A stretch of DNA of 64,000 nt from the NCBI RefSeq assembly GCF_007923445.1, contig NZ_VOJI01000017.1, positions 1 through 64,000 on the forward strand. The letters run 5' to 3'. Positions within the stretch are counted from its first letter, which is position 1. Each line of letters opens with the position of its first letter. This document shows, in pieces, positions 46,420 to 54,412 of this stretch. Origin of the DNA: Puniceibacterium confluentis. GTDB taxonomy: Bacteria > Pseudomonadota > Alphaproteobacteria > Rhodobacterales > Rhodobacteraceae. The translations under genes and the position numbers were made by a program. Under the pieces are notes generated by a model, which saw nothing but the letters and a program-made list of their open reading frames with translations, was not told where the DNA came from and searched no databases.

Positions 46420-47622
46420 ATGGGCGCACTCGACGGCATCAGGGTTCTGAGCTTCAATCACTTTCTGTCCGGGCCCGCCGCGGCGCAGCATCTCGGCGAC
46501 CTCGGGGCGGATGTGATCGCCGTGGAGCCTCTGAACGGCGCCTTCCAGCGCAACTGGGCCGTGGGCAACCGGTTCGTCGACGACACTTCGGTCAACCACA
46601 TGACGACCGGGCGCAACAAGCGCTCCATCGCCGTGGACCTGAAGGCACCCGCGGGCCTCGCCGCCGTCAAGCGGCTGATCGCCACCGCCGATGTGGTGAT
46701 GGAAAACTTCCGCCCCGGTACGCTCGACAAGCTGGGCCTTTCCGAGGCGGACATGCGCGGCGTCAATCCGGCAATCATCTACGCCGCGACAACGGGGTTC
46801 GGCGCGGACGGACCCTATGCCAAGCGCCCCGGTCAGGATGTGCTGCTGCAGGCGATGTCGGGCCTTGCCGCCCATACCGGCAGCATGGAGCACGGGCCGG
46901 TCGCGGTAGGCTCGGTTCCCATCGACCACCACGCGGCGGCGCTGACCGTCGCGGGCATCGTCGCGGCGCTGTTCGAACGCGAGCGCACCGGCAAGGCCCG
47001 CCGGGTCGAAGTCAACATGCTGCAGGCGGCGATGGATTTGCAGGGCGAGTCGATCACCGCCTGGATGAACGGTGCTGACCGGGCGGGCCCCAGGGGCAGC
47101 GACGGCATGGCGAACTGGTTCAGCCCGGCCCCCTATGGCATCTATGCCACGACGGACGGGCACGTGATGATCTCGATGTCCACGCCCGCCGATCTGGCCC
47201 GTGCCCTTGACCTGCCCGACGTCGCCGGGTTCACCGCGACGGATGGCTTTGAGCGCCGCGGCGAGGTGTCCCGCGCCGTGGCCTTCGGCATGCAGCGCCA
47301 TTCCACGCAGGAGGCGAGCCGCAAACTGCAAGCAGCGGGAGTCTGGCACGAGGTCGTGCAGGACTACGACGCGCTGCGTCAGAATCCGCAGGCGCAGCAC
47401 CTGAAAGCCTTCACCGAGGCGACCACGCAGGGTGGTTCGCCGATGATCCTGCTGTCGCACCCTGTCCGTTACGACGGTGAAACCCCGCCGGTGCGTCTGA
47501 CACCGCAACCGCTGGGGCGGCAGACCCGCGAGGTGCTGGCCGAAGCAGGGTTCAGCAACGGCGAAATCGACGCGCTTCTGGCAGCGGGCGCCGTTGTCGA
47601 GACCGACAGGATGCGCGGCTGA
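46420..47622 (+). CDS. CaiB/BaiF-family (class III) CoA-transferase
   Basis: 400 residues. Opening LDGIRVLSFNHFLSGPAAAQHLGDLGADVIAVEP and NFRPGTLDKLGL are class III signatures; the catalytic Asp is probably in VAVGSVPIDHHAAAL (about residue 170). It transfers CoA between carboxylates, here presumably activating the island's substrate. The ATG at 46420 has AAGGGA 7 nt upstream; the ATG at 46414 is less well placed. It is the first gene of an eight-gene plus-strand run up to the LysR gene. Confidence 0.92.
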   Translation: MGALDGIRVLSFNHFLSGPAAAQHLGDLGADVIAVEPLNGAFQRNWAVGNRFVDDTSVNHMTTGRNKRSIAVDLKAPAGLAAVKRLIATADVVMENFRPGTLDKLGLSEADMRGVNPAIIYAATTGFGADGPYAKRPGQDVLLQAMSGLAAHTGSMEHGPVAVGSVPIDHHAAALTVAGIVAALFERERTGKARRVEVNMLQAAMDLQGESITAWMNGADRAGPRGSDGMANWFSPAPYGIYATTDGHVMISMSTPADLARALDLPDVAGFTATDGFERRGEVSRAVAFGMQRHSTQEASRKLQAAGVWHEVVQDYDALRQNPQAQHLKAFTEATTQGGSPMILLSHPVRYDGETPPVRLTPQPLGRQTREVLAEAGFSNGEIDALLAAGAVVETDRMRG

Positions 47623-47643
47623 GCCGCCGAAAGGACTGAGCAG

Positions 47644-48804
47644 ATGGATTTCACGATCTCTGACGAGATGAAGATGGTGACCGAGGCGGTGGGCCGCTTC
47701 GTGCGCGAAAAGGTGCAGCCGCTGGAGGTCGAGACCGAAGAGGCCGCAGCCATCCCGGCAGACAGGCTCGCCACGGTCAGGGCCGAGGCACAGGCTCTTG
47801 GCTTTTACGCGCTGAACATGAGCGAGGAGGTCGGCGGCGGCGGTCTCGGTGTTCTCGATATGTGCCTGGTCGAGGAAAAGCTGGGCCAGACCTCGGACGC
47901 GCTCATCCGGCGAATCTTCGGGCAGGTCTACCCGATGCTCGAGGCATTCGAGGGTCCGCTCCGCGACAGGTATCTCTATCCCACCGTCAAGGGCGACAAG
48001 ATCTGCGCCATGGCGATCACCGAGCCGGGCGCAGGCTCGGACGCCGCCGCGATCCGGACGCATGCCCGCCTTGAAGGCGACGAATGGGTGCTGAACGGGA
48101 CCAAGCACTTCATCTCGGATGGCGACATTGCGGATTACATCATCGTCATGGCCGTGACCGACGCCGAAAAACGCGCCCGCGGCGGCATCACGCTGCTGAT
48201 TGTGGACAGCGACACCCCCGGTTTCAGGGTGGTGCGCAACCAGAAGATGATGGGGCACCGTGGCTATGGCCATGCCGAACTGACCTTCGATGAGGTGCGC
48301 ATCCCCAAGGGAAATGTCCTTGGCCCTGTCGGCGAGGGGTTCCGGGTCATGATGGCCAATGTCGGCGGCATCCGTCTGGGCCATATCGGCGCGCGGGCCG
48401 TGGGCATGGCGTCACGGGTGCTCGAATTGATGCGGGACCATGCCGCGACGCGCCAGCAGTTCGGGCAGCCCATCGGCGACTTCCAGATGGTGCAGCAGAT
48501 GATCGCCGACAGCGCGATGGAGATCTTTGCCACCCGCATGATGGTGCTCAACACCGCCTGGGAGGTCGACCACGGCATGGACCCGCGCGACAAGGTTTCG
48601 ATGGTCAAGGTACAGGCTTCTGAAATGCTGGGACGGGTCGCCGACCGGGGGCTCCAGGTCTTTGGCGGCTACGGTTTCACCAAGGAACTCCCGCTCGAAC
48701 GCATCTACCGCGACGCCCGCGTCACCCGCATCTACGACGGCACCTCCGAGGTGCACCGCATGCTGATCGCCCGATCGGTGATCAAGCGCGGCCTGACCCT
48801 CTGA
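47644..48804 (+). CDS. Acyl-CoA dehydrogenase family protein with Asp in the catalytic Glu position
   Basis: 386 residues, full FAD-dependent fold: FAD/substrate segment AMAITEPGAGSDAAAIRTHA, WVLNGTKHFISDGDIADYIIVMA, and C-terminal FGGYGFTKELPLERIYRDARVTRIYDGTSEVHRM. Where short- and medium-chain enzymes have IYEGT with the catalytic Glu, this protein has IYDGT, as in some ACAD10/11-like branches. It probably introduces an alpha,beta double bond in the CoA ester made by the preceding enzyme. AAAGGA precedes the ATG; 21 nt after the CoA-transferase gene. Confidence 0.92.
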   Translation: MDFTISDEMKMVTEAVGRFVREKVQPLEVETEEAAAIPADRLATVRAEAQALGFYALNMSEEVGGGGLGVLDMCLVEEKLGQTSDALIRRIFGQVYPMLEAFEGPLRDRYLYPTVKGDKICAMAITEPGAGSDAAAIRTHARLEGDEWVLNGTKHFISDGDIADYIIVMAVTDAEKRARGGITLLIVDSDTPGFRVVRNQKMMGHRGYGHAELTFDEVRIPKGNVLGPVGEGFRVMMANVGGIRLGHIGARAVGMASRVLELMRDHAATRQQFGQPIGDFQMVQQMIADSAMEIFATRMMVLNTAWEVDHGMDPRDKVSMVKVQASEMLGRVADRGLQVFGGYGFTKELPLERIYRDARVTRIYDGTSEVHRMLIARSVIKRGLTL

Positions 48805-48907
48805 CCACCGCTCGCCCAGCAACCCGGCCGGGAACTCCGGGCAGTTTGCGTTAAGCCGCACCGACGCTTTTCCGCCAGTCAGCTACACCAGACACGAAGA
48901 GATCCAG

Positions 48908-49309
48908 ATGACACCAGACCTTCCCGCGCCCGGCCAGTCCATCACCTTCCGCAAGACCATGACGGTGGCCGAGCAGGGGTTCTTTACCGGGATTTCCGGC
49001 AACCTTGGCCCGCTTTACGTCGACCGGCGTGCTGCGCAGGCAGAGGGCCTGCCCGACATGGTGGTGTTCGAACTGGCCGCGGGCGCGCTGTTCACCACCG
49101 CGCTTGGCCGCCTCGCCGGACCGGGCTGGCGCATCGGGGCGATCTCTTTCCGCTTTGCGCGGGCGCTGACCCTCGGCGAGACACTGGCCGCCACTGCGAC
49201 GGTCGGCGCGACCAGCGGCGCGCTCGGCTGTGTGCTGACGGGCGACGTGAATGGCGAACAGGTGATCGAGGGCGAGGCGCGGCTGGTGCCCGTGACCGCC
49301 GATGTATGA
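48908..49309 (+). CDS. MaoC-like hot-dog protein, probably non-catalytic subunit
   Basis: 133 residues with a single hot-dog domain (MTVAEQGFFTGISGNLGPLYVDRRAA). The hydratase dyad is degenerate: Asn32 and Tyr37 stand where active MaoC proteins have Asp and His five residues apart. It overlaps the next gene, an intact MaoC, by 8 nt. The pair resembles heterodimeric hydratases in which one subunit binds substrate and the other is catalytic. Function as a partner is inferred. Confidence 0.85.
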   Translation: MTPDLPAPGQSITFRKTMTVAEQGFFTGISGNLGPLYVDRRAAQAEGLPDMVVFELAAGALFTTALGRLAGPGWRIGAISFRFARALTLGETLAATATVGATSGALGCVLTGDVNGEQVIEGEARLVPVTADV

Positions 49310-49736
49310 CATCCGCCAGATCGACGCCCTGAAGGTCGGTGACCGTGTGTCGGTCTCAAAGACCATCACCGAGGCGGACTGCGCCATGTACATCGCCGCC
49401 ACCGGCGATTTCGGGCCGGTCCATGTGGACGCGCATTATGCCGCCGACACCCGGTTCGGCGAACGGCTCGCGCCCGGCATTCTGGTCGCGGGAATCTGCA
49501 CTTCGGTCCTGACGGCGGAGCTGGTGGGCACTTTGGGCGTGTCGATCCGCGATTGCTTCTGGTTCACCGGGGCGGTGCGCTACGGCGACACGATCACGTT
49601 CGAGATCTGGATTTCCTCCAAGGACGAAGCCAACCGCACCGTCGACTGGCAGGCCTCTGCCCGAAACGAAACGGGCACCGAAGTGCTCAAGGCCGACGCT
49701 ACCCTGAAATTTCCCAGAAAGAAGGTCACGACATGA
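49302..49736 (+). CDS. MaoC-family enoyl-CoA hydratase, catalytic subunit
   Basis: 144 residues. The hydratase motif is intact: AATGDFGPVHVDAHYAADTRFGERLAPGILVAG with Asp36 and His41. It likely hydrates the enoyl-CoA made by the acyl-CoA dehydrogenase. It overlaps both neighbours (8 nt with the degenerate MaoC, 4 nt with the DHDPS-family gene), so translation is coupled across the operon. Confidence 0.9.
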   Translation: MYDIRQIDALKVGDRVSVSKTITEADCAMYIAATGDFGPVHVDAHYAADTRFGERLAPGILVAGICTSVLTAELVGTLGVSIRDCFWFTGAVRYGDTITFEIWISSKDEANRTVDWQASARNETGTEVLKADATLKFPRKKVTT

Positions 49737-50662
49737 GCCTCACCGGCAAGGATCTGCGCGGCATCACCGTCGCTACCGTGCTCCCCTTTGACTCAGAGGG
49801 CGCCATCGACTGGGACGGCTATGCCGCCGTGCTCGAACATTGCGCACGCCCCGAGACGACCGACTGCGTCTTTGTCAACGGTCACGCGGGCGAGGCGACG
49901 GCGCTGACTCCGCACGAACGCACCGAGGTCATCCGGTTCACCCGCGACCATATCGGCGCGGGTCGGCCGCTGCTCGCCGGGGTCGTGCCGACCGGTCTGC
50001 CCGATGCGACGACCCAGGCCGAGGCCGCGCGCGAGGCGGGGGCCGACGTTGCGGTGATCTTTCCGGCGGAAGCCCTGGGGGGTGGCAATGCCGCGACCGG
50101 CGCGCCCGTCGCAATGATGGAAAAGCTTGCCCGTACGCTGCAAATGCCGCTGTCGGTGTTCCAGTTTCCCATCGCCTCGGGCTTTGGCTTTTCCACGCCG
50201 GTTCTGGCCGAGATTGCACGAATCCCCGAGGTCATCGCCGTGAAGGAAGGCAGCGCAACACTGCTGGCCTATGACGAAAACCGCCGGGCCATAAGGGCGG
50301 CGGCGCCCGATGTCGCGATCCTGCCGTCGAACTTTCACTGGTTCTTTGCCCAGGTTGCCCTGGGGGGCGACGGCATCCTGTCGGGCCTTGCCTCGCTTGT
50401 GCCGGGTCTGCTCGCGAATCTCTGGAAAGCGTCCGAGGCCATGGACCTCGCCGCGATGCGCGCGGCCAATGACCGGCTGTACCCGGTGGTGCGCGCAGTC
50501 TACGGGCCCGCGCCGGTGATTGATATGCACACCCGGATGAAGGACGGCCTGCAGATGCTGGGGATCATCGAAAATGCCGACCCGCGGCTTCCTTTGTTGC
50601 CGCAATCGGCCGAGATCGTCGAAGGTCTCCGCAGGGCGCTGATCACGGCAGAGGTGCTGTGA
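49733..50662 (+). CDS. DHDPS-family aldolase/lyase, GHAGE subtype (copy 1)
   Basis: 309 residues, (beta/alpha)8 barrel of the dihydrodipicolinate synthase family. The Schiff-base lysine is Lys171 (VIAVKEGSA). The usual GTTGE loop is NGHAGE, and the segment normally holding the catalytic Tyr (YNVPxRTG) is VFQFPIASG, so Phe replaces Tyr. It therefore cannot be a canonical DHDPS; a retro-aldolase, decarboxylating or dehydrating lyase on an oxo acid is possible. ATG overlaps the MaoC stop (ATGA). Confidence 0.87.
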   Translation: MSLTGKDLRGITVATVLPFDSEGAIDWDGYAAVLEHCARPETTDCVFVNGHAGEATALTPHERTEVIRFTRDHIGAGRPLLAGVVPTGLPDATTQAEAAREAGADVAVIFPAEALGGGNAATGAPVAMMEKLARTLQMPLSVFQFPIASGFGFSTPVLAEIARIPEVIAVKEGSATLLAYDENRRAIRAAAPDVAILPSNFHWFFAQVALGGDGILSGLASLVPGLLANLWKASEAMDLAAMRAANDRLYPVVRAVYGPAPVIDMHTRMKDGLQMLGIIENADPRLPLLPQSAEIVEGLRRALITAEVL

Positions 50663-51585
50663 TGACCCCGCGCGAGAGCCACGGCGGTCTCTACGCCGCC
50701 ACCATCTGCCCGATGCGGGACAACGGTGCTCTGGATCACGCCAGTCTCGAACGCCATGTCGCTGCGGTCCTGGCGGATCCCGGGCAGCGCGGGCTGCTGC
50801 TGAACGGTCACGCCGGTGAAGGGATCTTCCTGTCGCGCGCCGAGCAGGCCGAGGTGGTGCGGATTGCGCGGCAGACGGCGGGCGGAAAGCGTATTCTGGC
50901 CGCTGTCAGCGCCGAGGCCACTGCCATCGCCGCCGCCGACGCGCAGGCGGCCATCAGCGCCGGGGCGGACGGGGTGATGGTGTTTGCACCCTTTTCCTGG
51001 GCGCTTGGGGCGGATGCCCGTTCCATCGTCGCCCATCATCGCGGCATTGCCGCGGCGGTTGGCGGCGCGCCGCTCTACCTGTTTCAGGGCTCGGTCGGAT
51101 CCGGGCTTGGCTACAAGCCTGAGGTGCTGAAGGCCCTGCTCGAAATCGACGCCGTCGCCGGTATCAAGGAGGGGTCGTGGGAAGTGAAATCCTTTGAGAC
51201 AACCCGCCGGATTGCCCGCGCACTGCGCCCCGAAGTGGCTGTCATGGCCTCGGGCGACGAGCATCTCTACACCTGTTTCGTGCTGGGCAGCGACGGCAGC
51301 GCCGTGAGCCTGTCCGCGCTGGTGCCAGAGTCGATCTCGGCGCTGGACGCCCATGTGCTGAACGGTGACCATGCCGCCGCGCTGGCGATCCATGAAAAGC
51401 TGTTCGGTCTTGCCAAGCTGGTCTATGCCGCGCCTGGCCACCTGGCGGCCGCCAGGCTCAAGGCCTGCCTTGCCGCGCTGGGTCGCATCGACACGCCGGC
51501 CTGCCGCGCGCCGACGCCACGCATCGAACCGGCGGAAGCCGACCGCCTGCTGGCCGCGCTGCGCCCGTGCCTGGAGGCTGCGTGA
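50662..51585 (+). CDS. DHDPS-family aldolase/lyase, GHAGE subtype (copy 2)
   Basis: 307 residues, paralogous to the preceding gene. Schiff-base Lys169 (AGIKEGSWE), the same NGHAGE loop, and LYLFQGSVGSG in place of the Tyr segment. Start ATG at 50662 shares one base with the previous stop (TGATG). Tandem, coupled paralogues suggest a hetero-oligomer or two successive cleavages. It has diverged considerably from copy 1, so the duplication is not recent. Confidence 0.86.
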   Translation: MTPRESHGGLYAATICPMRDNGALDHASLERHVAAVLADPGQRGLLLNGHAGEGIFLSRAEQAEVVRIARQTAGGKRILAAVSAEATAIAAADAQAAISAGADGVMVFAPFSWALGADARSIVAHHRGIAAAVGGAPLYLFQGSVGSGLGYKPEVLKALLEIDAVAGIKEGSWEVKSFETTRRIARALRPEVAVMASGDEHLYTCFVLGSDGSAVSLSALVPESISALDAHVLNGDHAAALAIHEKLFGLAKLVYAAPGHLAAARLKACLAALGRIDTPACRAPTPRIEPAEADRLLAALRPCLEAA

Positions 51586-51866
51586 TGCCGCAGACCCACA
51601 TCGTTTTCGTCGACATCGACCCCGCGCACGAAGCCGCCTTTGACGAATGGTACGACAACCGGCATCTGCCGGATATCCTGGCCTGCCCCGGCTGGCTGGC
51701 GGCGCGGCGGGAAAAGTGCCTAGAAGGCGGGCCGCGTCATGTTGCAATTTACACGATCAGCGGGCCAGAAGCCTATGAAACCCCGGAGTTCAATGCTATC
51801 AAGGGCTTCGGGCCGTTCACGGACAAGATCCGCAACTTCCGTCGCATCAGGCTGACGCGGAGTTGA
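51585..51866 (+). CDS. Small EthD-like/dimeric alpha-beta barrel protein
   Basis: 93 residues: HIVFVDIDPAHEAAFDEWYDNRHLPDILACPGWLAARRE has the pattern of EthD/DUF4286-like ferredoxin-fold proteins (strand, DEWYDxxHLPD helix, strand). Such proteins are often auxiliary to catabolic enzymes or act as small lyases or monooxygenases. It shares one base with the previous stop. There is no clear catalytic residue beyond the conserved His in NRHLPD. Confidence 0.78.
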   Translation: MPQTHIVFVDIDPAHEAAFDEWYDNRHLPDILACPGWLAARREKCLEGGPRHVAIYTISGPEAYETPEFNAIKGFGPFTDKIRNFRRIRLTRS

Positions 51867-51898
51867 AGGCACCGGCCAGGATGGATCGGGGCCGCGAC

Positions 51899-52831
51899 AT
51901 GCTCAATCTCAGGCAACTCGAAATTCTCCGCGCCGTGGTGCAATACCGCACGACGGTCGGCGCGGCGGAACGTCTGGGCATGTCTCAGCCGTCGATTTCC
52001 AACACCATCCGCCATATCGAGAGCGTGCTTGGCTTTCCGTTGTTCGAACGGGTCAGCAACCGTCTGACGCCGACCGAAGAAGCGTTGATCCTGCTTGAGG
52101 AATCCGAACCGCTGTTCCTGCTGCGCGACGCGGTGAATCAGCGTGCGACGGATCTGCGCATGGGCCGTATCGGGCGCATTCGCGTGGCCTCTACGGCCGA
52201 GTTGTCAGAGGCCGTGCTGCCGCGCGTGATTGCGGATTACGCGAATGAATATCCGCAGATCCAGATATCCCTGGAGACGCGCCCGCTCGACAGCGTGTTG
52301 CAGGTTGTGGAAAATGGGCTGGCCGATGTGGCCTTTATCATCGCCGGATACGAACGTCAGGCGCTGGAATACGAGCTGGTCGATGAATTGCGCGCCGTCT
52401 GCCTGTGTTCAGAGAACGATCCGCTGGCAAAGCTTGACCAGGTCACCCCAAAGGATCTGACGACACGGCCGCTGGTCGGTCCGCAGGTCGCCAACCGCAT
52501 CGGGCTGATGATCGCCGAAAGCTTTCGCGCCGACGGCTACGATTACCGCCCCACCATCGAAACCCGCTTCATGAATGCCGCCGCGCGGATCGTGCGAGAC
52601 GGCTGGGGTGTGACGCTGGTTGATGAACTCTCGGCCTTTTCCGCACTGAAGCCGGGTCTTGTCGTGCGCCCCTATGCGCCGGAACTGAGGTTTGCGCTGT
52701 CGGCGGCCGTCCCCAGAGCCAAGACCGCGTCGCGGCAGACCCGGCGCTTTATCGCGGCATTTACCGAACGCGCGGCGCTGCGGATCGCGGAAGTCAGGGC
52801 CGCGACGCATCGACCCGGGTTTCCGGACTGA
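51899..52831 (+). CDS. LysR-family transcriptional regulator
   Basis: 310 residues. N-terminal HTH (LNLRQLEILRAVVQYRTTVGAAERLGMSQPSISNTIRHIESVLGFPLFER), then a LysR effector-binding domain (RIRVASTAELSEAVLPRVIADYANEYPQIQISLETR). The start is placed at 51899 next to the canonical N-terminus; an ATG at 51881 is possible. It is the last gene of the CoA-transferase operon and probably controls it. Its 3' end overlaps that of the convergent aldolase gene by 38 nt. Confidence 0.9.
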   Translation: MLNLRQLEILRAVVQYRTTVGAAERLGMSQPSISNTIRHIESVLGFPLFERVSNRLTPTEEALILLEESEPLFLLRDAVNQRATDLRMGRIGRIRVASTAELSEAVLPRVIADYANEYPQIQISLETRPLDSVLQVVENGLADVAFIIAGYERQALEYELVDELRAVCLCSENDPLAKLDQVTPKDLTTRPLVGPQVANRIGLMIAESFRADGYDYRPTIETRFMNAAARIVRDGWGVTLVDELSAFSALKPGLVVRPYAPELRFALSAAVPRAKTASRQTRRFIAAFTERAALRIAEVRAATHRPGFPD

Positions 52832-53606
52832 CCTGCCGTTCCCGCAGCCGCGCCAGCAATGCGGCGCCGCCCTCGACGATCAGGTTTGTCTCGTTCGTGG
52901 CCACGATGGCGGTGGCGCCGAGGGCGAGCGCATGGCTTTGCAACAGGTGCGCCGGCAGCCCCATGACCCCGAAACCGCAGCCATTGCGCCGGGCGGCCTC
53001 GGCGATCGTCACAAAGGCCGCCAGCACGCGGGGATGATCCAGTTGTCCGCGCAGGCCCAGCCCGTCGGCGAGGTCGTTGGAACCGATCATCAGCATGTCG
53101 ATGCCATCGGTCGCGGCGATCCCTTCGACCTCTGCCAGTCCTTCGGCGCTTTCGATCATCGCGATCACCTGTGTGCCGACTTCGGTCCGGGCGCACAGGT
53201 CGGCCGCAGGGATCAGCGCGTAGTCCAGCCCCGGAAGCGGTCCCGGCAGGGCGCGGGCGCCGCGCGGTGAGAACCGGCAGGCGCGGGCGATCCGGGTCGC
53301 ATCCGCGACGCTGTCCACATGCGGCACGACGACGGCGGTGGCGCCGCAGTCCAGCACCCGCGCCACGTCGCCCGATCCCGGTCCGGTGACCCGGCCCCAG
53401 ACCGGAATGCCCGCCGCGATCCCTGCCGCGGCCGTCTGACCCAGGTCTCCGAGGCCCAGCGGCCCATGCTCCATGTCGATGACGACGAAATCGAATCCCG
53501 CCCCGCGCGCCAGCAGAACGGCCTCTGCGCGGCCAAGAAGACAGAAGGCGAGGCCGCAGAGATGCGCGGCCGGATTTGTCGTGTGCTCAAGAATTGTTCG
53601 GTTCAC
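52794..53606 (-). CDS. HpcH/HpaI-family class II aldolase
   Basis: 270 residues. Metal-dependent pyruvate-type aldolase fold: FDFVVIDMEHGPLGLGDLGQ, the strand ARVLDCGATAVVVPHVDS, the metal-binding glutamate in IAMIESAEGLAEVEGIAATDGID, and SNDLADGLG. These enzymes cleave 4-hydroxy-2-oxo acids to pyruvate (or oxaloacetate) and an aldehyde. GTG start with weak ribosome binding. Divergent from TRAP system 1. It may do the final cleavage of the island's pathway. Confidence 0.88.
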   Translation of the reverse strand: MNRTILEHTTNPAAHLCGLAFCLLGRAEAVLLARGAGFDFVVIDMEHGPLGLGDLGQTAAAGIAAGIPVWGRVTGPGSGDVARVLDCGATAVVVPHVDSVADATRIARACRFSPRGARALPGPLPGLDYALIPAADLCARTEVGTQVIAMIESAEGLAEVEGIAATDGIDMLMIGSNDLADGLGLRGQLDHPRVLAAFVTIAEAARRNGCGFGVMGLPAHLLQSHALALGATAIVATNETNLIVEGGAALLARLRERQVSPETRVDASRP

Positions 53607-53836
53607 CAGGTATTGCTCACTTTGCGGTCATTGGCCTTATGCGTCTGTTTTGAAGGTAATGCAGATTCCGCGGAAATATTCAGGAAAAGTGCGGGATAAA
53701 TAGTTGGTATCAGTCTTCTTATAGTCGCGGTTCTTCAACCGCCCGCCATTGCCGGTAACCTGAGCGCAACACGGCCCGGGATGGACAGTTGCAAGGCTCC
53801 GCCATACCCCGCGCCGCTCAACAGGAAGGCGCATCA
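53607..53836. promoter_or_regulatory. Divergent region aldolase / TRAP system 1
   Basis: 230 nt, A/T-richer than its surroundings between 53640 and 53730. It contains the 10-bp palindrome TTCCGCGGAA (53666-53675) and TTGGTAT at 53704-53710. Promoters for both directions are expected here, but no clean hexamer pair could be assigned. Confidence 0.4.
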
Positions 53837-54412
53837 ATGACAAATGCTACGACCCGTTCCGCCGACCCGGTGTCGGCCCCGCGAACGTGGAAAGACAGCA
53901 GGCTGGTCCGGGTCCTGACCCTTGGTCTGTGGGGGCTGCGGCGGCTGGTGGATGGGGTGGCGCTGCTGCTGCTTGGGTACATGGCGCTGGCGATCCTCGC
54001 GCAGATCACCGGGCGCTACGTCTTCAACTATTCCATCGCCTGGAGCGAGGAGACCGCGACCTTTGCGCAGGTCTGGTTGACGTTGCTGGGGGCGGGCATC
54101 GCCATGCGCAGCAACCAGCATGTCGGCGTCGACTTCCTGATCCGCAAGGCGCCACCGCCGGTGCAGCGGTTGTGCTCGGCGGCGAGCTTTGCTCTGGGGG
54201 CGTGGTTCCTGAGCGTGGTGGTGATCGGGTCGCTGTCGCTGGTGGCGATCGGGTTCATGGTGAAATCGCCGGCGCTGCGGATCCCCATGGCGGTACCCTA
54301 CATGGCGCTGCCGGTCGGATTTGGCTATTTTCTGCTGGAATTTGCGCTGTCCGGCCTGCCGCGCATCCTGCGACCTGGTGGCCCCAATGATCCGGGCGAG
54401 GCGGCGGCATGA
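53837..54412 (+). CDS. dctQ: TRAP transporter small membrane subunit (DctQ type), system 1
   Basis: 191 residues with four hydrophobic helices; YVFNYSIAWSEETATFAQVWLTLLGAGIAMRSNQHVGVDFL (about 60-100) is the DctQ signature. AGGAAGG lies before the ATG at 53837. It forms the membrane complex with the DctM subunit whose gene overlaps by 4 nt. Sodium-coupled uptake of a carboxylate. Confidence 0.92.
   Translation: MTNATTRSADPVSAPRTWKDSRLVRVLTLGLWGLRRLVDGVALLLLGYMALAILAQITGRYVFNYSIAWSEETATFAQVWLTLLGAGIAMRSNQHVGVDFLIRKAPPPVQRLCSAASFALGAWFLSVVVIGSLSLVAIGFMVKSPALRIPMAVPYMALPVGFGYFLLEFALSGLPRILRPGGPNDPGEAAA

Noticed and set aside
42483-46420. Insertion sequence or CRISPR array near the replication genes
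   Set aside because: No transposase, terminal repeats or regularly spaced direct repeats; the repeats present are short and palindromic as in origins and parS.
46387-48384. 665-residue minus-strand open frame opposite the CoA-transferase and acyl-CoA dehydrogenase
   Set aside because: Same reason; the opposite strand encodes two complete, recognisable enzymes.
49733-51585. Calling the tandem genes dapA (lysine biosynthesis)
   Set aside because: Catalytic Tyr and the Thr-Thr loop are missing and the context is catabolic.
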